Positions 56,024 through 64,000 of a DNA stretch of 64,000 bases are shown here, in pieces (the stretch's first letter is position 1; each line of letters starts with the position of its first letter). The position numbers and the translations under genes were made by a program. Source of the DNA: Pseudomonas kermanshahensis. GTDB lineage: Bacteria; Pseudomonadota; Gammaproteobacteria; Pseudomonadales; Pseudomonadaceae. The stretch lies in assembly GCF_014269205.2 (NCBI RefSeq), contig NZ_JABWRY020000001.1:3472001-3536000 (forward strand). The letters run 5' to 3'. Below the pieces are notes generated by a model. The model ran no database searches and was not told the origin of the DNA. It worked only from the letters and a program-made list of their open reading frames with translations.

Positions 56024-57057
56024 TCAGCCTTGCCAAACACGGGGTGCTGGACGAGAAGCGGTATGCCGAGCTATTCCCCACGTCCAGCTATCTCGCGCAT
56101 GTGAATGAAATCATGTTCGGCGAGTACGCCCAGACCTGGCTAAACAGCCTGGAAGTAGTGCACGACCCCCGTGTCAACTACAAGGGGTTAATGAACAACT
56201 ATTGGATGCCCCATCTGGCAACGCTGCCGATCAAGGCAGTTACACCGATGGTGCTGAGGGAGGTAGTCGCAAAGACCCAGTGGAAGAGTTCGACAGTCAA
56301 ACGCGCCGCTATCGCCAGGGTAAAGGCGATGTTCCGAGCAGCAGTGTATGACGAGGTAGTAGACAGGAACCCGGCTGCTGCAATCCAACTGCCTCAGAAG
56401 AACAAGAAGCAGGTGGACCCGTTCACGGTGGAAGAAGCTGATGCTCTGATCGCGTGGATGTATGCGAACTTCTCCCGATGCAACCAGGTGTTCGCCGCGT
56501 TCTATGAGTTTGCCTTCTACACTGGCATGCGCACTGGAGAGGTCATGGCGCTGCGTTGGGACGAGATTGACTTCGACAAGAGGACGGCACACGTCTGCCG
56601 GATCGTGGTGGAAAAGCAAGTGGTCGAACGAACAAAGACGAAGTACACCCGAACCGTGATGCTCAACAGTCGAGCTTTGGGCGCCCTGGCCAAGGCAAAG
56701 GAGATCGCACACTATCGATCCAGACAGAAGCGCCGAGTCTCTACAGAGTCATCCTACGTCTTTCAGCCTTCCGGCTCATCGCCGTACATGAAGGGCACTG
56801 ATACTCCCGGGGTACACTTCAATGAGGCTATCGCGGCATTGAAGCTTCCTGCGCGTCCTCAGTACAACTGCAGGCACACATATGCCACGATGTGCCTCAT
56901 GTCTGGGATGAACCCTGCCTTCATCGCGGGGCAGCTCGGGCACTCGGTCCAGGTGCTGTTGACGACGTACGCAAAGTGGCTGAATTCAGCCAACGATTGG
57001 TCCGAATTGGCCAAGCTTGAACAGCAGGTAATTGGTACAGAATTGGTACAGGATTAA
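55864..57057 (+). CDS. Tyrosine site-specific integrase (island)
   Basis: A 397-residue integrase starting at GTG 55864 (AGGAG about 10 bases upstream). An N-terminal arm/SAM-like DNA-binding part (about 1-170) precedes the catalytic domain: Arg in AFYTGMRTGEVMALRW, Arg-His in YNCRHTYATM, and His plus the nucleophilic Tyr in QLGHSVQVLLTTYAKWL. It closes the island, directly next to the right attachment core. Its gene ends in AATTGGTACAGAATTGGTAC, and related pairs appear at the left end. Confidence 0.93.
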   Translation: MAGRKLGLPTGVELIGKSIRIRFTWNGERRSETLAHPQTAKGIKAAADLRAQVISLAKHGVLDEKRYAELFPTSSYLAHVNEIMFGEYAQTWLNSLEVVHDPRVNYKGLMNNYWMPHLATLPIKAVTPMVLREVVAKTQWKSSTVKRAAIARVKAMFRAAVYDEVVDRNPAAAIQLPQKNKKQVDPFTVEEADALIAWMYANFSRCNQVFAAFYEFAFYTGMRTGEVMALRWDEIDFDKRTAHVCRIVVEKQVVERTKTKYTRTVMLNSRALGALAKAKEIAHYRSRQKRRVSTESSYVFQPSGSSPYMKGTDTPGVHFNEAIAALKLPARPQYNCRHTYATMCLMSGMNPAFIAGQLGHSVQVLLTTYAKWLNSANDWSELAKLEQQVIGTELVQD

Positions 57058-57108
57058 ATTTCGTTCACGTTACGCCCTTTAGTCATAAGGCATTCGACAC
57101 GGTTTAGG

Positions 57109-57120
57109 CCATACTCCACA
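57109..57120. repeat. Putative right attachment core of the island
   Basis: CCATACTCCACA again, 51 bp after the integrase stop, followed by ATG and a GTTTTTTGGGGG tract. See the left copy at 44444. The pair would define an island of about 12.7 kb. Confidence 0.5.
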
Positions 57121-57188
57121 ATGCAGCGGTTTTTTGGGGGAAAACCCTTGCACAGCCAACGACATACCAACTTTTAGTGAGCCTCAAC

Positions 57189-58112
57189 GTGAAAACATCC
57201 CTGTCCATCCTCAGCCTGCTGCTGTTGCTCACAGGTACCGCGACCCTCCCGTCGACTGCTGCTGCACAACCCCCGGCCCAGGTGCAACGTGACCCGGCCA
57301 AATTGCACTTGGCTTCGGGCAGCGCCTTGCTGATCGACCTGAACACCAATCAGGAACTGTATGCCAGCCACGCCGACCGCGTGGTGCCCATTGCCTCGGT
57401 GACCAAACTGATGACGGCGATGGTGGTGCTGGACGCCAAGCTGCCCATGGATGAAATGCTCACCATGACCATCGCCAACAACCCGGAGATGAAGGGTGTG
57501 TATTCGCGGGTGCGCCTGGGCAGCCAGCTGAACCGCCGCGAGACCTTGCTGATTACCCTGATGTCGTCGGAAAACCGTGCGGCCAACAGCCTGGCCAACC
57601 ACTACCCCGGCGGTTACCCGGCGTTCATCAAGGCCATGAACGCCAAAGCCCGCAGCCTGGGCATGGCGCACACCCGCTATGTCGAGCCGACTGGCCTGTC
57701 GACGCAGAACGTGTCCAGCGCCCGCGACCTGTCCAAGCTGTTGATGGCGTCGCGCAAGTACCCGATGCTGAGCGAACTGTCGACCACCCGCGAGAAGACC
57801 GTGGCCTTCCGCGCGCCCAACTACACCTTGGGCTTCCGTAACACCGACCACCTGGTGAACAAGAGCAACTGGGACATCAAGCTGACCAAGACCGGCTTCA
57901 CCAACGAGGCTGGCCACTGCCTGGTGCTGCTGACCCGCATGGACAACCGCCCGGTGGCCATGGTGATCCTCGATGCCTTCGGCAAGTACACCCACTTCGC
58001 CGATGCCAGCCGCATGCGTCAGTGGCTGGAAACCGGTGCAGCCAAGCCTGCGCCAGCAGTGGCCATGCAGTACAAGGCTGACCGGGTGAAGGGGCGCTTG
58101 GCGGCCGAGTAA
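57189..58112 (+). CDS. pbpG: D-alanyl-D-alanine endopeptidase PbpG (PBP7)
   Basis: A 307-residue penicillin-binding protein of the peptidase S11 family. It has a signal peptide ([20 protein letters not shown]), the active-site SxxK in PIASVTKLM, SxN in SSENRAAN and KTG in [11 protein letters not shown]. It cuts D-Ala-DAP crosslinks in peptidoglycan. GTG 57189 is preferred over GTG 57177 because the signal peptide then begins normally. It is the first core gene right of the island. Confidence 0.92.
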   Translation: MKTSLSILSLLLLLTGTATLPSTAAAQPPAQVQRDPAKLHLASGSALLIDLNTNQELYASHADRVVPIASVTKLMTAMVVLDAKLPMDEMLTMTIANNPEMKGVYSRVRLGSQLNRRETLLITLMSSENRAANSLANHYPGGYPAFIKAMNAKARSLGMAHTRYVEPTGLSTQNVSSARDLSKLLMASRKYPMLSELSTTREKTVAFRAPNYTLGFRNTDHLVNKSNWDIKLTKTGFTNEAGHCLVLLTRMDNRPVAMVILDAFGKYTHFADASRMRQWLETGAAKPAPAVAMQYKADRVKGRLAAE

Positions 58113-58147
58113 GCCAGGCGCGTTGCTGTTGGCGTACGACCTGGGGG

Positions 58148-60001
58148 CTAGCTCGCTTGCACGATGATCTGGCTCTGCAGGTCCTTGACCATCGCCTCGA
58201 GCGTCGGCTTCATGGCGGCAAAATCCTCGGGTGAACACACCACGTTCGGGCGGCTGAACTTGAAGTGCCGCTCGATCACCACCGCATTCCCCTCCTGGGC
58301 GTAACGCGCGCTGTATTCCACATTGGCGTCTTGCAGACGCACCTGTTTGGGGATCGCCAGCACGCTGACCTCCGATGGGAATTCGAAGCGCGATGTTTCC
58401 ACGGTGTCGTTGGAAATGCACACGAAGTGCTGGCTGCGTTCCTTCTCCATGGCAAAGCTGTAGACGTTCTGCGAGATGCCCCCTGCCAGACTGCTCAAGG
58501 CCACCACCCCCACCGGCCCGGGCAGGTTGACGAGGTTTTCCGTGCGCCCATCAACGGTGCTGACAAACTCGCCAGTGGCGCTCGGCGGGCGTACCTCGAA
58601 CGTGCCGCTGCCGCGCTGCCCATAGGCGCCGAGCACTTTTTCGACGAGCAGTTCACGGTCGGCCGGCTTCATCGATTTAACCCCATAACGGCTGACCTCG
58701 CTGGCCCAGCCTTGCACGGTGGCAACGTTGGTGAAATCCGCCGCTCCCTTGCCGTTGACCTTGAACTTCAGGTCGCTGGATACCTTGTTGAGCTGGATGG
58801 CCGGGGTACGCCCGAACTCGCCTGTGGCAGTCAGCAGCACGCGCTTGTTCAATGTGCCCAGCGGCAGGTAGCCTGCGGCAATCGAAGGGTCGGTGGAGTC
58901 CAAATACAGGTCCAGGCTCGGCACGTAGGTGATCACGTGGTTCAACACCCCCAGCGCAGGGACCTTGGGAAACACATAGGCATTGCCCAGGTTGATCAAG
59001 GCCGGTGTGCTTTTGATACCCGCCGCCGCCAGCAGCGCTTCAAGCAGCGCCACATGGTCCTTGCAATCACCGTAGCGGTTTTCCAGCACGGTCTGCGCGG
59101 CATGTGGCACCACCCCGCCAGCACCGACATACACGGCGACATAGCGAATGTTCTCACGCACCCAGTCGCTGAGCGTCAGCGCCTTTTCCCGTGCGGTAGG
59201 TAAGTGGGCCGTCAGACGGTGCGCCAACTCGGTGATCGGTGCCGTGACCTCGACCTTGGCCCGTGCCTGATAGGCCTCGGCGAACTGTTTGAAATCGGTG
59301 AAGGTCGAGACGGCCAGATAATGCCCGTAGTCCAGGTAGGACACCGCACTGGCCTCGATCCGCGCCCGGTCCGCCGGCACGTAGTCCCAGCGGTAGACCG
59401 TGCGCCCGGGTGCAGCCGCCGGCATCGACGCCTTGAAGCTGCGCGCGTCCGCTTGCAGGGGCATGTCCTCGGGCATGTCGTAGGTCAGCGTGAACTGCTC
59501 GACCGGGTGGAATTCCGGCACGGTGATGTCTTCGAACTGCCCCGGGAACAGCGGCGTGAATCGGTTGCGCTGGTAATGCAGAACCAGGCGATCCCCCACC
59601 GCAACTTCAGGGAAGATGATGACCTTGTTGACGCTGTCCTGAAACATCGGCGCCTGCGCAGACGCCTGCTCTTGCTGTTCCTTGATGTGCGCGGCATCCA
59701 CCCGCACTTTGCGCCCATCGGGCTTTTGCGTGTAGGCCTCGATCACTTCCAGGGTTTCCAGCGAGCGGTTGAAGCTCACCGGCTGCTGGGCGCGGGCCTT
59801 GATGGCGCGTTCGTCATTGATCAGCAAGACACTGTCGACGTCCAGGCGGTGGCTGCCATCCTTCTGCACGACAAAGGTCTGCTCGACCTTTTCCAAGGTC
59901 ACGGAGCGGTCAGTGCCATCGGTGAAGGCCTGCGCCGAGCCACACCAGCTCATTGCAAGCGGCAGCAGCATAGCGCCGACAAGGTAAGACTGTTTCAGCA
60001 T
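58148..60001 (-). CDS. Exported DUF3857/transglutaminase-like protein
   Basis: A 617-residue protein with a signal peptide (1-25). The N-terminal DUF3857 domain (about 30-240) is followed by a transglutaminase-like core whose catalytic Cys lies in ENRYGDCKDHVALL and later His in LGVLNHVITYV, then a C-terminal beta-rich region. ATG 60001 has AAGGA 6 bases upstream. Such proteins occur in Pseudomonas as predicted periplasmic cysteine-protease-like enzymes with unknown substrates. The gene is convergent with pbpG. Confidence 0.88.
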   Translation of the reverse strand: MLKQSYLVGAMLLPLAMSWCGSAQAFTDGTDRSVTLEKVEQTFVVQKDGSHRLDVDSVLLINDERAIKARAQQPVSFNRSLETLEVIEAYTQKPDGRKVRVDAAHIKEQQEQASAQAPMFQDSVNKVIIFPEVAVGDRLVLHYQRNRFTPLFPGQFEDITVPEFHPVEQFTLTYDMPEDMPLQADARSFKASMPAAAPGRTVYRWDYVPADRARIEASAVSYLDYGHYLAVSTFTDFKQFAEAYQARAKVEVTAPITELAHRLTAHLPTAREKALTLSDWVRENIRYVAVYVGAGGVVPHAAQTVLENRYGDCKDHVALLEALLAAAGIKSTPALINLGNAYVFPKVPALGVLNHVITYVPSLDLYLDSTDPSIAAGYLPLGTLNKRVLLTATGEFGRTPAIQLNKVSSDLKFKVNGKGAADFTNVATVQGWASEVSRYGVKSMKPADRELLVEKVLGAYGQRGSGTFEVRPPSATGEFVSTVDGRTENLVNLPGPVGVVALSSLAGGISQNVYSFAMEKERSQHFVCISNDTVETSRFEFPSEVSVLAIPKQVRLQDANVEYSARYAQEGNAVVIERHFKFSRPNVVCSPEDFAAMKPTLEAMVKDLQSQIIVQAS

Positions 60002-60098
60002 GGAGATCCTTCTCAATCGAGGTGTATCGAGGCTGCCATCAATCGACAATGATACTCATTGGCGTGGCAAGATGGCAAAATGATTGCACTTCCTGTGC

Positions 60099-60578
60099 TC
60101 ACATTGCCAGCGCGGCCAGCACCTCGGCAGACGTCGTCACCTGGCGGAAGTGGTGCTTCCACAAGTCGATGCCCATCTTCCCGGACCTGTCCAGCGACGA
60201 CCCTACCGTCATGTCGGTCACCAGGGTTGGCGTGAGCCCCGCATCGAACAGCGCAAAGCCTGCGGCCAGCACGCAGGTTTCGGTTTGCATGCCGCACACC
60301 AGCACCCGCTCCACGCCCAGTTGCTTGATGTATTCGAGGGTTTCGACGGTCTGCCCGTAGCCATGCTTGACGAACACCTGGTCCGCTTCGACCAGGCTCT
60401 CGTCCTCGGCTGCCGGGTGCCAGCCCAACTGACGCTGGAACGGCGTGGCCTGCTCATCGTGCAGTTCGACCGAGGCGATGGTCGGGATATTCGCCGACAA
60501 CCGCCGCAAACCGTCGACCAGCCATTCGGGCGGGCTGAAAGTGGATTGAACATCGACGATGAGCAAAACCTGGCGCAT
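60099..60578 (-). CDS. Isochorismatase-like cysteine hydrolase
   Basis: A 159-residue isochorismatase-family enzyme. The triad is visible: Asp in LLIVDVQSTFSPP, Lys in QVFVKHGYG and Cys in VLVCGMQTETCVLAAGFALF. GGAG stands 7 bases before ATG 60578. Family members hydrolyse amides or vinyl ethers (nicotinamide, isochorismate, N-carbamoyl compounds). The substrate is unknown. Confidence 0.88.
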   Translation of the reverse strand: MRQVLLIVDVQSTFSPPEWLVDGLRRLSANIPTIASVELHDEQATPFQRQLGWHPAAEDESLVEADQVFVKHGYGQTVETLEYIKQLGVERVLVCGMQTETCVLAAGFALFDAGLTPTLVTDMTVGSSLDRSGKMGIDLWKHHFRQVTTSAEVLAALAM

Positions 60579-60934
60579 TAGTGTCTCCGGCCATGGGCAA
60601 AAAGCGCCGAGTATAACGTGGTGCCAGCACTGCGGTTTGCTGAAAACAGTGCCTGCATGGCCCGCATCGAACTCGCCATTTACTGGATGGGCGATGCTGA
60701 TACGGCCCAACTGGTGCGGACCAACGATACCGAGCAAGGCGAAGTCGGATGACTGCTCGCAGCTTACTCGTCTTCGCCGCTAAACTCGCCACTCTCCTTC
60801 CATGGCAGCCCGCACAATGGATTTGCACTCAACCCCACGCCGGTATCGACCGGTTGCTGGGCGCACCGCCGCGGCAAGATCCGCATCAACGCCGACCTGT
60901 CCTACGACATCCTCTCGCACGAAGGGGTAGTACT
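60579..60934. other. Gap between hydrolase and ttdB, with deletion scar
   Basis: Besides the ttdA remnant, this 356 bp region has a 31-codon frame at 60657-60752 ([20 protein letters not shown]...), unrelated to TtdA as far as I can tell and without a ribosome binding site. No intact gene. Confidence 0.6.
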
Positions 60935-60938
60935 GTGA
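60831..60938 (+). pseudogene. ttdA: ttdA remnant (C-terminal end of tartrate dehydratase alpha subunit)
   Basis: In the frame ending at TGA 60936-60938 the translation [19 protein letters not shown] then [12 protein letters not shown] corresponds to the C-terminus of TtdA (E. coli: [20 protein letters not shown]). The remaining roughly 270 residues, including the iron-sulfur cluster cysteines, are absent. The stop overlaps the ttdB GTG by two bases, as in an intact operon. So ttdA is deleted and ttdB left behind. Confidence 0.8.
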
Positions 60939-61543
60939 AAAAGCTCCTGACCACCCCGATCAAAGACGAAGACCTGGCCAACCTCAATGTCGGCGACGTG
61001 GTTTATCTAACCGGCCAGTTGGTGACGTGCCGCGACGTCGCGCACCGTCGGTTGATCGAGCTCAAGCGGGAGTTGCCGGTTGACTTGCGCGGTGGTGCGA
61101 TCTTCCACGCTGGGCCTATCGTGCGCAAAAAAGACGATGGCAGTTTCGAGATGGTGTCCATTGGCCCGACCACCAGCATGCGCATGGAGAAGTTCGAAAA
61201 GCAGTTCATCGAGCCAACCGGCGTCAAGCTGATTATTGGTAAAGGCGGCATGGCGCCGGAAACCACCACCGGCTGCCTGGAAAACAAAGCCGTGCATGCG
61301 GTGTTCCCAGGGGGCTGTGCGGTGCTGGCTGCAACGCAGGTAGAAGAGATCGAACGTGCCGAGTGGCAAGACCTGGGGATGCCTGAAACCCTGTGGGTCA
61401 ACCGGGTACGGGCGTTCGGCCCGCTGATCATTTCCATCGACACCAAGGGCAATAACCTGTTCGAACAGAACAAGGCCCGCTTCAACGCGCGCAAAGGGGC
61501 GGTGATCGAGAAGATCAACAGCCAGGTTCGCTTTATCAAATAA
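60935..61543 (+). CDS. ttdB: L(+)-tartrate dehydratase beta subunit TtdB
   Basis: A 202-residue protein, close to E. coli TtdB along its full length ([68 protein letters not shown]). The enzyme dehydrates tartrate or a related hydroxy-acid such as fumarate/malate-type substrates together with TtdA. GTG 60935 overlaps the ttdA remnant's stop. With ttdA deleted, this subunit is probably inactive unless another alpha subunit is supplied. Confidence 0.93.
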   Translation: MKKLLTTPIKDEDLANLNVGDVVYLTGQLVTCRDVAHRRLIELKRELPVDLRGGAIFHAGPIVRKKDDGSFEMVSIGPTTSMRMEKFEKQFIEPTGVKLIIGKGGMAPETTTGCLENKAVHAVFPGGCAVLAATQVEEIERAEWQDLGMPETLWVNRVRAFGPLIISIDTKGNNLFEQNKARFNARKGAVIEKINSQVRFIK

Positions 61544-61553
61544 CCGCGCCAAA

Positions 61554-61677
61554 TCGGGGCCGCTATGCGGCCCATCGCCGGCAAGCCGGGCTCCCACCTC
61601 GACTGCACAGACCTCAAGCCATGTGCAGTACCTGTGGGAGCCAGGCTTGCCGGCGATGGGCTGCGCAGCAGCCCCGA
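61554..61677. repeat. Long hairpin, REP-like type B
   Basis: Ends atcggggc...gccccgat enclose arms with cgccggcaagccgggctccca and gtgggagccaggcttgccgg. It terminates or separates the convergent ttdB and the regulator gene; related to 38496-38590. Confidence 0.85.
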
Positions 61678-61687
61678 TACAGGCACC

Positions 61688-62752
61688 TCATGCCTTCGAC
61701 AATTCGCCAATCTTCTCCAGCCGCGCCCGCACGATGTTGCGGCTGATGTTCAACAACCGCCCGGTCTGCAGCTGGTTCCCGTGGCAATACCGATACGCCG
61801 CCCGGAACACCGTCTCCTCGATGTGCTCATACAGGTTCGGCACGTTCTGCTCGAACAACGCCAACAAGGCGCTTTCAAGGTTAGGCGGCGCCGCGAGCGC
61901 GGCCGGGGCGTTGGCCTGCGTGGCATACACCTGGGCCGCACCTTGCGGCCTCATGTCCACCAAGTGTAGGTCTGCGGGCGCTACCACCTGGTAGCGGCAT
62001 ACCAGCAAGGCATGGTGGATCGCGTTTTCCAACTCGCGGATGTTGCCCGGCCAGCTGTGAGCCAGCAATTTGCGCTCTGCATCCGGGCTGAGCGACGCAC
62101 GTTCATAACCCAGGCGCCGGCAATGCTCTTCGATGAAAAATTCTGCCAAGGGCAGGATGTCGCCGGGCCGCTCACGCAGCGGTGGCAGGCGGATGGTGGC
62201 GACGTGCAGGCGGTAGAACAGGTCTTCGCGAAAATGCCCCGCCACCACGGCGTCGGCCAGGTTGACGTTGGTCGCGGCCACCAGGCGCACGTTGATCGGG
62301 ATCGGTGTACGCGAGCCCAGCCGCACGACTTCGCGCTCCTGCAGCACCCGCAGCAACTTCACCTGCATGTTCAACGGCAGGTCCCCAATCTCGTCGAGAA
62401 ACAGCGTGCCGCCATTAGCCGCCTCGAACCAACCGGCCTTGTTCGAGGTGGCACCGGTGAACGCCCCTTTCTCATGGCCGAACAGTTCGCTTTCCACCAG
62501 GGTTTCGGCAAAGGCACCGCAGTTCACCGCCACGAACGGTTCGCGGCCACGGCGGCTCAGCTGATGGATGTGGCGAGCGACAAGTTCTTTGCCGGTTCCG
62601 GTTTCGCCGATGATCAGGGTATTGGCCTCGCTGGGCGCCAGGCGCTCGATACGGCTGAGCAGCTCCTGGGAGCGAGGGTCCTTGAACACAAGCACGGTGG
62701 CACGTACCGACTTGGTCAGCTCTCGGGCATTAGGGTGGGTGATCAGCGACAT
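61688..62752 (-). CDS. Sigma-54-dependent regulator, SfnR-like, without receiver domain
   Basis: A 354-residue enhancer-binding protein with only a short N-terminus (about 35 residues), so no receiver domain. The AAA+ module has Walker [11 protein letters not shown], the sigma-54 contact motif GAFTGA, and [15 protein letters not shown] Fis-type helix-turn-helix is at the C-terminus ([20 protein letters not shown]). This is the make-up of Pseudomonas SfnR, which activates sulfone and sulfonate use. The divergent ABC substrate-binding gene with a -24/-12 sequence supports a sulfur role. Confidence 0.88.
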   Translation of the reverse strand: MSLITHPNARELTKSVRATVLVFKDPRSQELLSRIERLAPSEANTLIIGETGTGKELVARHIHQLSRRGREPFVAVNCGAFAETLVESELFGHEKGAFTGATSNKAGWFEAANGGTLFLDEIGDLPLNMQVKLLRVLQEREVVRLGSRTPIPINVRLVAATNVNLADAVVAGHFREDLFYRLHVATIRLPPLRERPGDILPLAEFFIEEHCRRLGYERASLSPDAERKLLAHSWPGNIRELENAIHHALLVCRYQVVAPADLHLVDMRPQGAAQVYATQANAPAALAAPPNLESALLALFEQNVPNLYEHIEETVFRAAYRYCHGNQLQTGRLLNISRNIVRARLEKIGELSKA

Positions 62753-62804
62753 GGGGGCATTCCTGGCAATTGACGCGCAGCCCCATAGTGCCCGAAACAA
62801 ATTA

Positions 62805-62817
62805 GATCAAAAAATTA
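62805..62817. promoter_or_regulatory. Candidate IHF site
   Basis: gATCAAaaaaTTA fits the IHF consensus WATCAANNNNTTR except for the first base, in an AT-rich tract between the regulator and ABC gene. IHF bending is usual for sigma-54 promoters. Confidence 0.4.
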
Positions 62818-62871
62818 TTAATTAATATTTATATATTCCATTTTTAAATATCTGATATTCCAACAACCGAC

Positions 62872-62887
62872 TGCTGCTGCAGCAGCA
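62872..62887. promoter_or_regulatory. 16 bp palindrome, possible enhancer site
   Basis: TGCTGCTGCAGCAGCA is a perfect dyad 111 bp upstream of the -24 element, the right distance for an enhancer-binding protein. Simple CTG repeats could also produce it by chance. Confidence 0.35.
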
Positions 62888-62997
62888 ACGCGCCAGCACT
62901 GCCCTGCGTGCCGATCAGCAGGCTGGGCTGCACGCCGCGCCCCTCCCATGTGCTGAAGGCCCCGCCGTTAACGGCCTGCAGCCGCCTTTTCGAAGAC

Positions 62998-63013
62998 TGG
63001 CATGCATTTCGCT
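62998..63013 (+). promoter_or_regulatory. Putative sigma-54 (-24/-12) promoter
   Basis: TGGCAT-N5-TCGCT has GG and GC exactly 10 bases apart, matching TGGCAY-N5-TTGCW except for one T to C. It is followed by the ABC gene start at 63085 and lies beside a sigma-54 activator gene. Confidence 0.55.
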
Positions 63014-63084
63014 CCTGGCCTGGCAATGCCTGGTTCGCTGCAGCACGCGGCCCAGACCTGTTGAACCCTTGTTTGGAGCCGCAC

Positions 63085-64000
63085 ATGAACACACTCTGGC
63101 GTCACGGCCTGGCCCTGTTGGGCGGCCTGTTACTCAGCCTGACCACATTGGCCGCCGAGCCACCGGCAGCGGTGCGCATCGCCATCGTTGCCTTCACCCA
63201 AGGCGGCGCGCCGGTCTTCGGGGGCATCCCGGGGCGGGTGATCGAAGACGGCTGGCTCGAACAGCAGTTGGCCGCCCGCGGCGTGAAGCTGCAATGGACC
63301 GCCCTGCCCCACGCCGGCGCGGGGCCACAAATCAACGAAGGTTTCAGCAACGACAGCCTGGACTTCGCCGTACGCGGCGACCTGCCCTCGGTCATCGCTG
63401 GCGCCGGCCAAGTGCCCGGCAAGCTGATCGTGCCGGGTGGCAGCGGCAACAACATTTACCTGGTGGTGCCCAGCGGCTCTGCGGTGCGCAGCATCCAGGA
63501 CCTCAAAGGCAAGCGCCTGGCCCTGCACCGCGGGCGGCCCTGGGAATTTGCCTTCAGCAACTTCCTGGAAAGCCAGGGCCTCAAGCTGACCGACTTCAAG
63601 ATCGCCAACCTCAACCCGCAGGTCGGTGCCGCCGCCGTGTCGGCCGGCAAGGTCGATGCCGCCGTGCTGCTCAACGAAGCCTACGCCCTGGAAGACAAAG
63701 GTGTGGCGCGGATTCTCTGGTCGACCAAGCAAGGCGCCAACGACTGGCGGCTGGTGTCCGACCTGTGGGGCACCGACCGCTTCGTGCAGCAGCACGCCGA
63801 CCTTACGCAGCTGGTGGCCACGGCCTGGGTGCGCGCGGCCTGGTGGATCTCCCAAGCGCAGAACCGCGACGCCTATTACGCGCTGTCGTCCCGCGCCGGG
63901 GTGGCCGAAAGCGTGCTGCGCCGCGATGACCAGGACGACCCGGTGGCCTGGAAAGCGCGCTGGGCGCCGAAAAGCGATGCCCAACTCAAAGCCCACTACG
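63085..64000 (+). CDS. Sulfonate-type ABC transporter substrate-binding protein (3' end outside window)
   Basis: The frame is open to the window edge; 305 residues are visible. A signal peptide (MNTLWRHGLALLGGLLLSLT then TLAAE) is followed by an SsuA/NrtA/TauA-like periplasmic binding fold, with FTQGGAPVFGGIPGRVIEDG, LAARGVKLQWTALPHAGAG, INEGFSNDSLDFAVRGDLPS and VQQHADLTQLVATAWVRAAW. GGAG is 7 bases before ATG 63085. It likely binds an aliphatic sulfonate or related anion for ABC import, under the divergent sigma-54 activator. Confidence 0.88.
   Translation, partial: MNTLWRHGLALLGGLLLSLTTLAAEPPAAVRIAIVAFTQGGAPVFGGIPGRVIEDGWLEQQLAARGVKLQWTALPHAGAGPQINEGFSNDSLDFAVRGDLPSVIAGAGQVPGKLIVPGGSGNNIYLVVPSGSAVRSIQDLKGKRLALHRGRPWEFAFSNFLESQGLKLTDFKIANLNPQVGAAAVSAGKVDAAVLLNEAYALEDKGVARILWSTKQGANDWRLVSDLWGTDRFVQQHADLTQLVATAWVRAAWWISQAQNRDAYYALSSRAGVAESVLRRDDQDDPVAWKARWAPKSDAQLKAHY

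Larger units (their letters stand above)
62753..63084. other. Divergent promoter region of the sigma-54 regulator and ABC gene
   Basis: A 332 bp gap, very AT-rich at 62800-62860. It holds a candidate IHF site, a CTG/CAG palindrome and a -24/-12 promoter (listed separately). Confidence 0.7.

Noticed and set aside
60657..60752. 31-codon frame upstream of ttdB
   Set aside because: No ribosome binding site and no resemblance to TtdA; might be a scrap of another lost gene.

Overview
The window is high-GC chromosomal DNA from a Pseudomonas, most likely of the P. putida group. The basis is gene content recalled from that group: glcDEF, an MvaT/TurB-type H-NS protein beside an OprD porin and cobF, glyoxalase I, an AroE-like paralogue, and many P. 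putida-style REP hairpins (core gtaggagcagccttg). No tRNA, rRNA or CRISPR array was recognised.

Layout. 1-7 kb: the 3' end of a GH94 cyclic-glucan-synthase-like gene, a Crp/Fnr-type regulator, then a Fur-box-preceded sigma factor / FecR / TonB-receptor cell-surface-signalling set. 7-16.4 kb: acetyltransferases, an AraC regulator and a putative amine-catabolism locus (LuxR regulator, class III aminotransferase and aldehyde dehydrogenase on one strand, a PuuP-like permease divergent) with a striking inverted repeat between the divergent genes. 15.8-28.4 kb: heme oxygenase, small secreted proteins, glycolate oxidase glcDEF, a MocR regulator, MFS exporter plus deaminase, an AhpD-like protein, an exported KatB-like catalase and an AraC regulator. 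28.6-31.3 kb: thiolase, 3-hydroxyacyl-CoA dehydrogenase and a TetR regulator. 31.4-38.5 kb: a signalling cluster with a CHASE3 hybrid kinase carrying three receivers, CheR, CheB, a receiver-kinase and two single-domain receivers, mostly joined by overlapping start and stop codons. 38.6-44.3 kb: cobF, porin, turB, gloA, an AroE paralogue and small proteins.

44.4-57.1 kb is a genomic island, visibly less GC-rich in places. It ends with an excisionase-like gene and a tyrosine integrase, and is bracketed by a short shared sequence (12 bp core plus a T/G tract). Inside are a lipoprotein and a fragment that looks like the start of a DUF2235 (type VI lipase) gene, an IS66 scrap, a second FecI/FecR/TonB-receptor system (divergent here), a phage-like DNA methyltransferase preceded by a 17-codon coupled micro-ORF, and several unknown small genes. 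Two families of direct repeats (156 bp and about 225 bp) divide the island into modules. The 225 bp repeat contains a long hairpin that occurs a third time with compensatory base changes; this is the most unusual signal in the window.

57.2-64 kb returns to core sequence: pbpG, a transglutaminase-type exported protein, an isochorismatase-like hydrolase, an intact ttdB behind a deleted ttdA, a sigma-54 enhancer-binding regulator, and a divergent sulfonate-type ABC substrate-binding protein (cut by the window end) with a plausible -24/-12 promoter.
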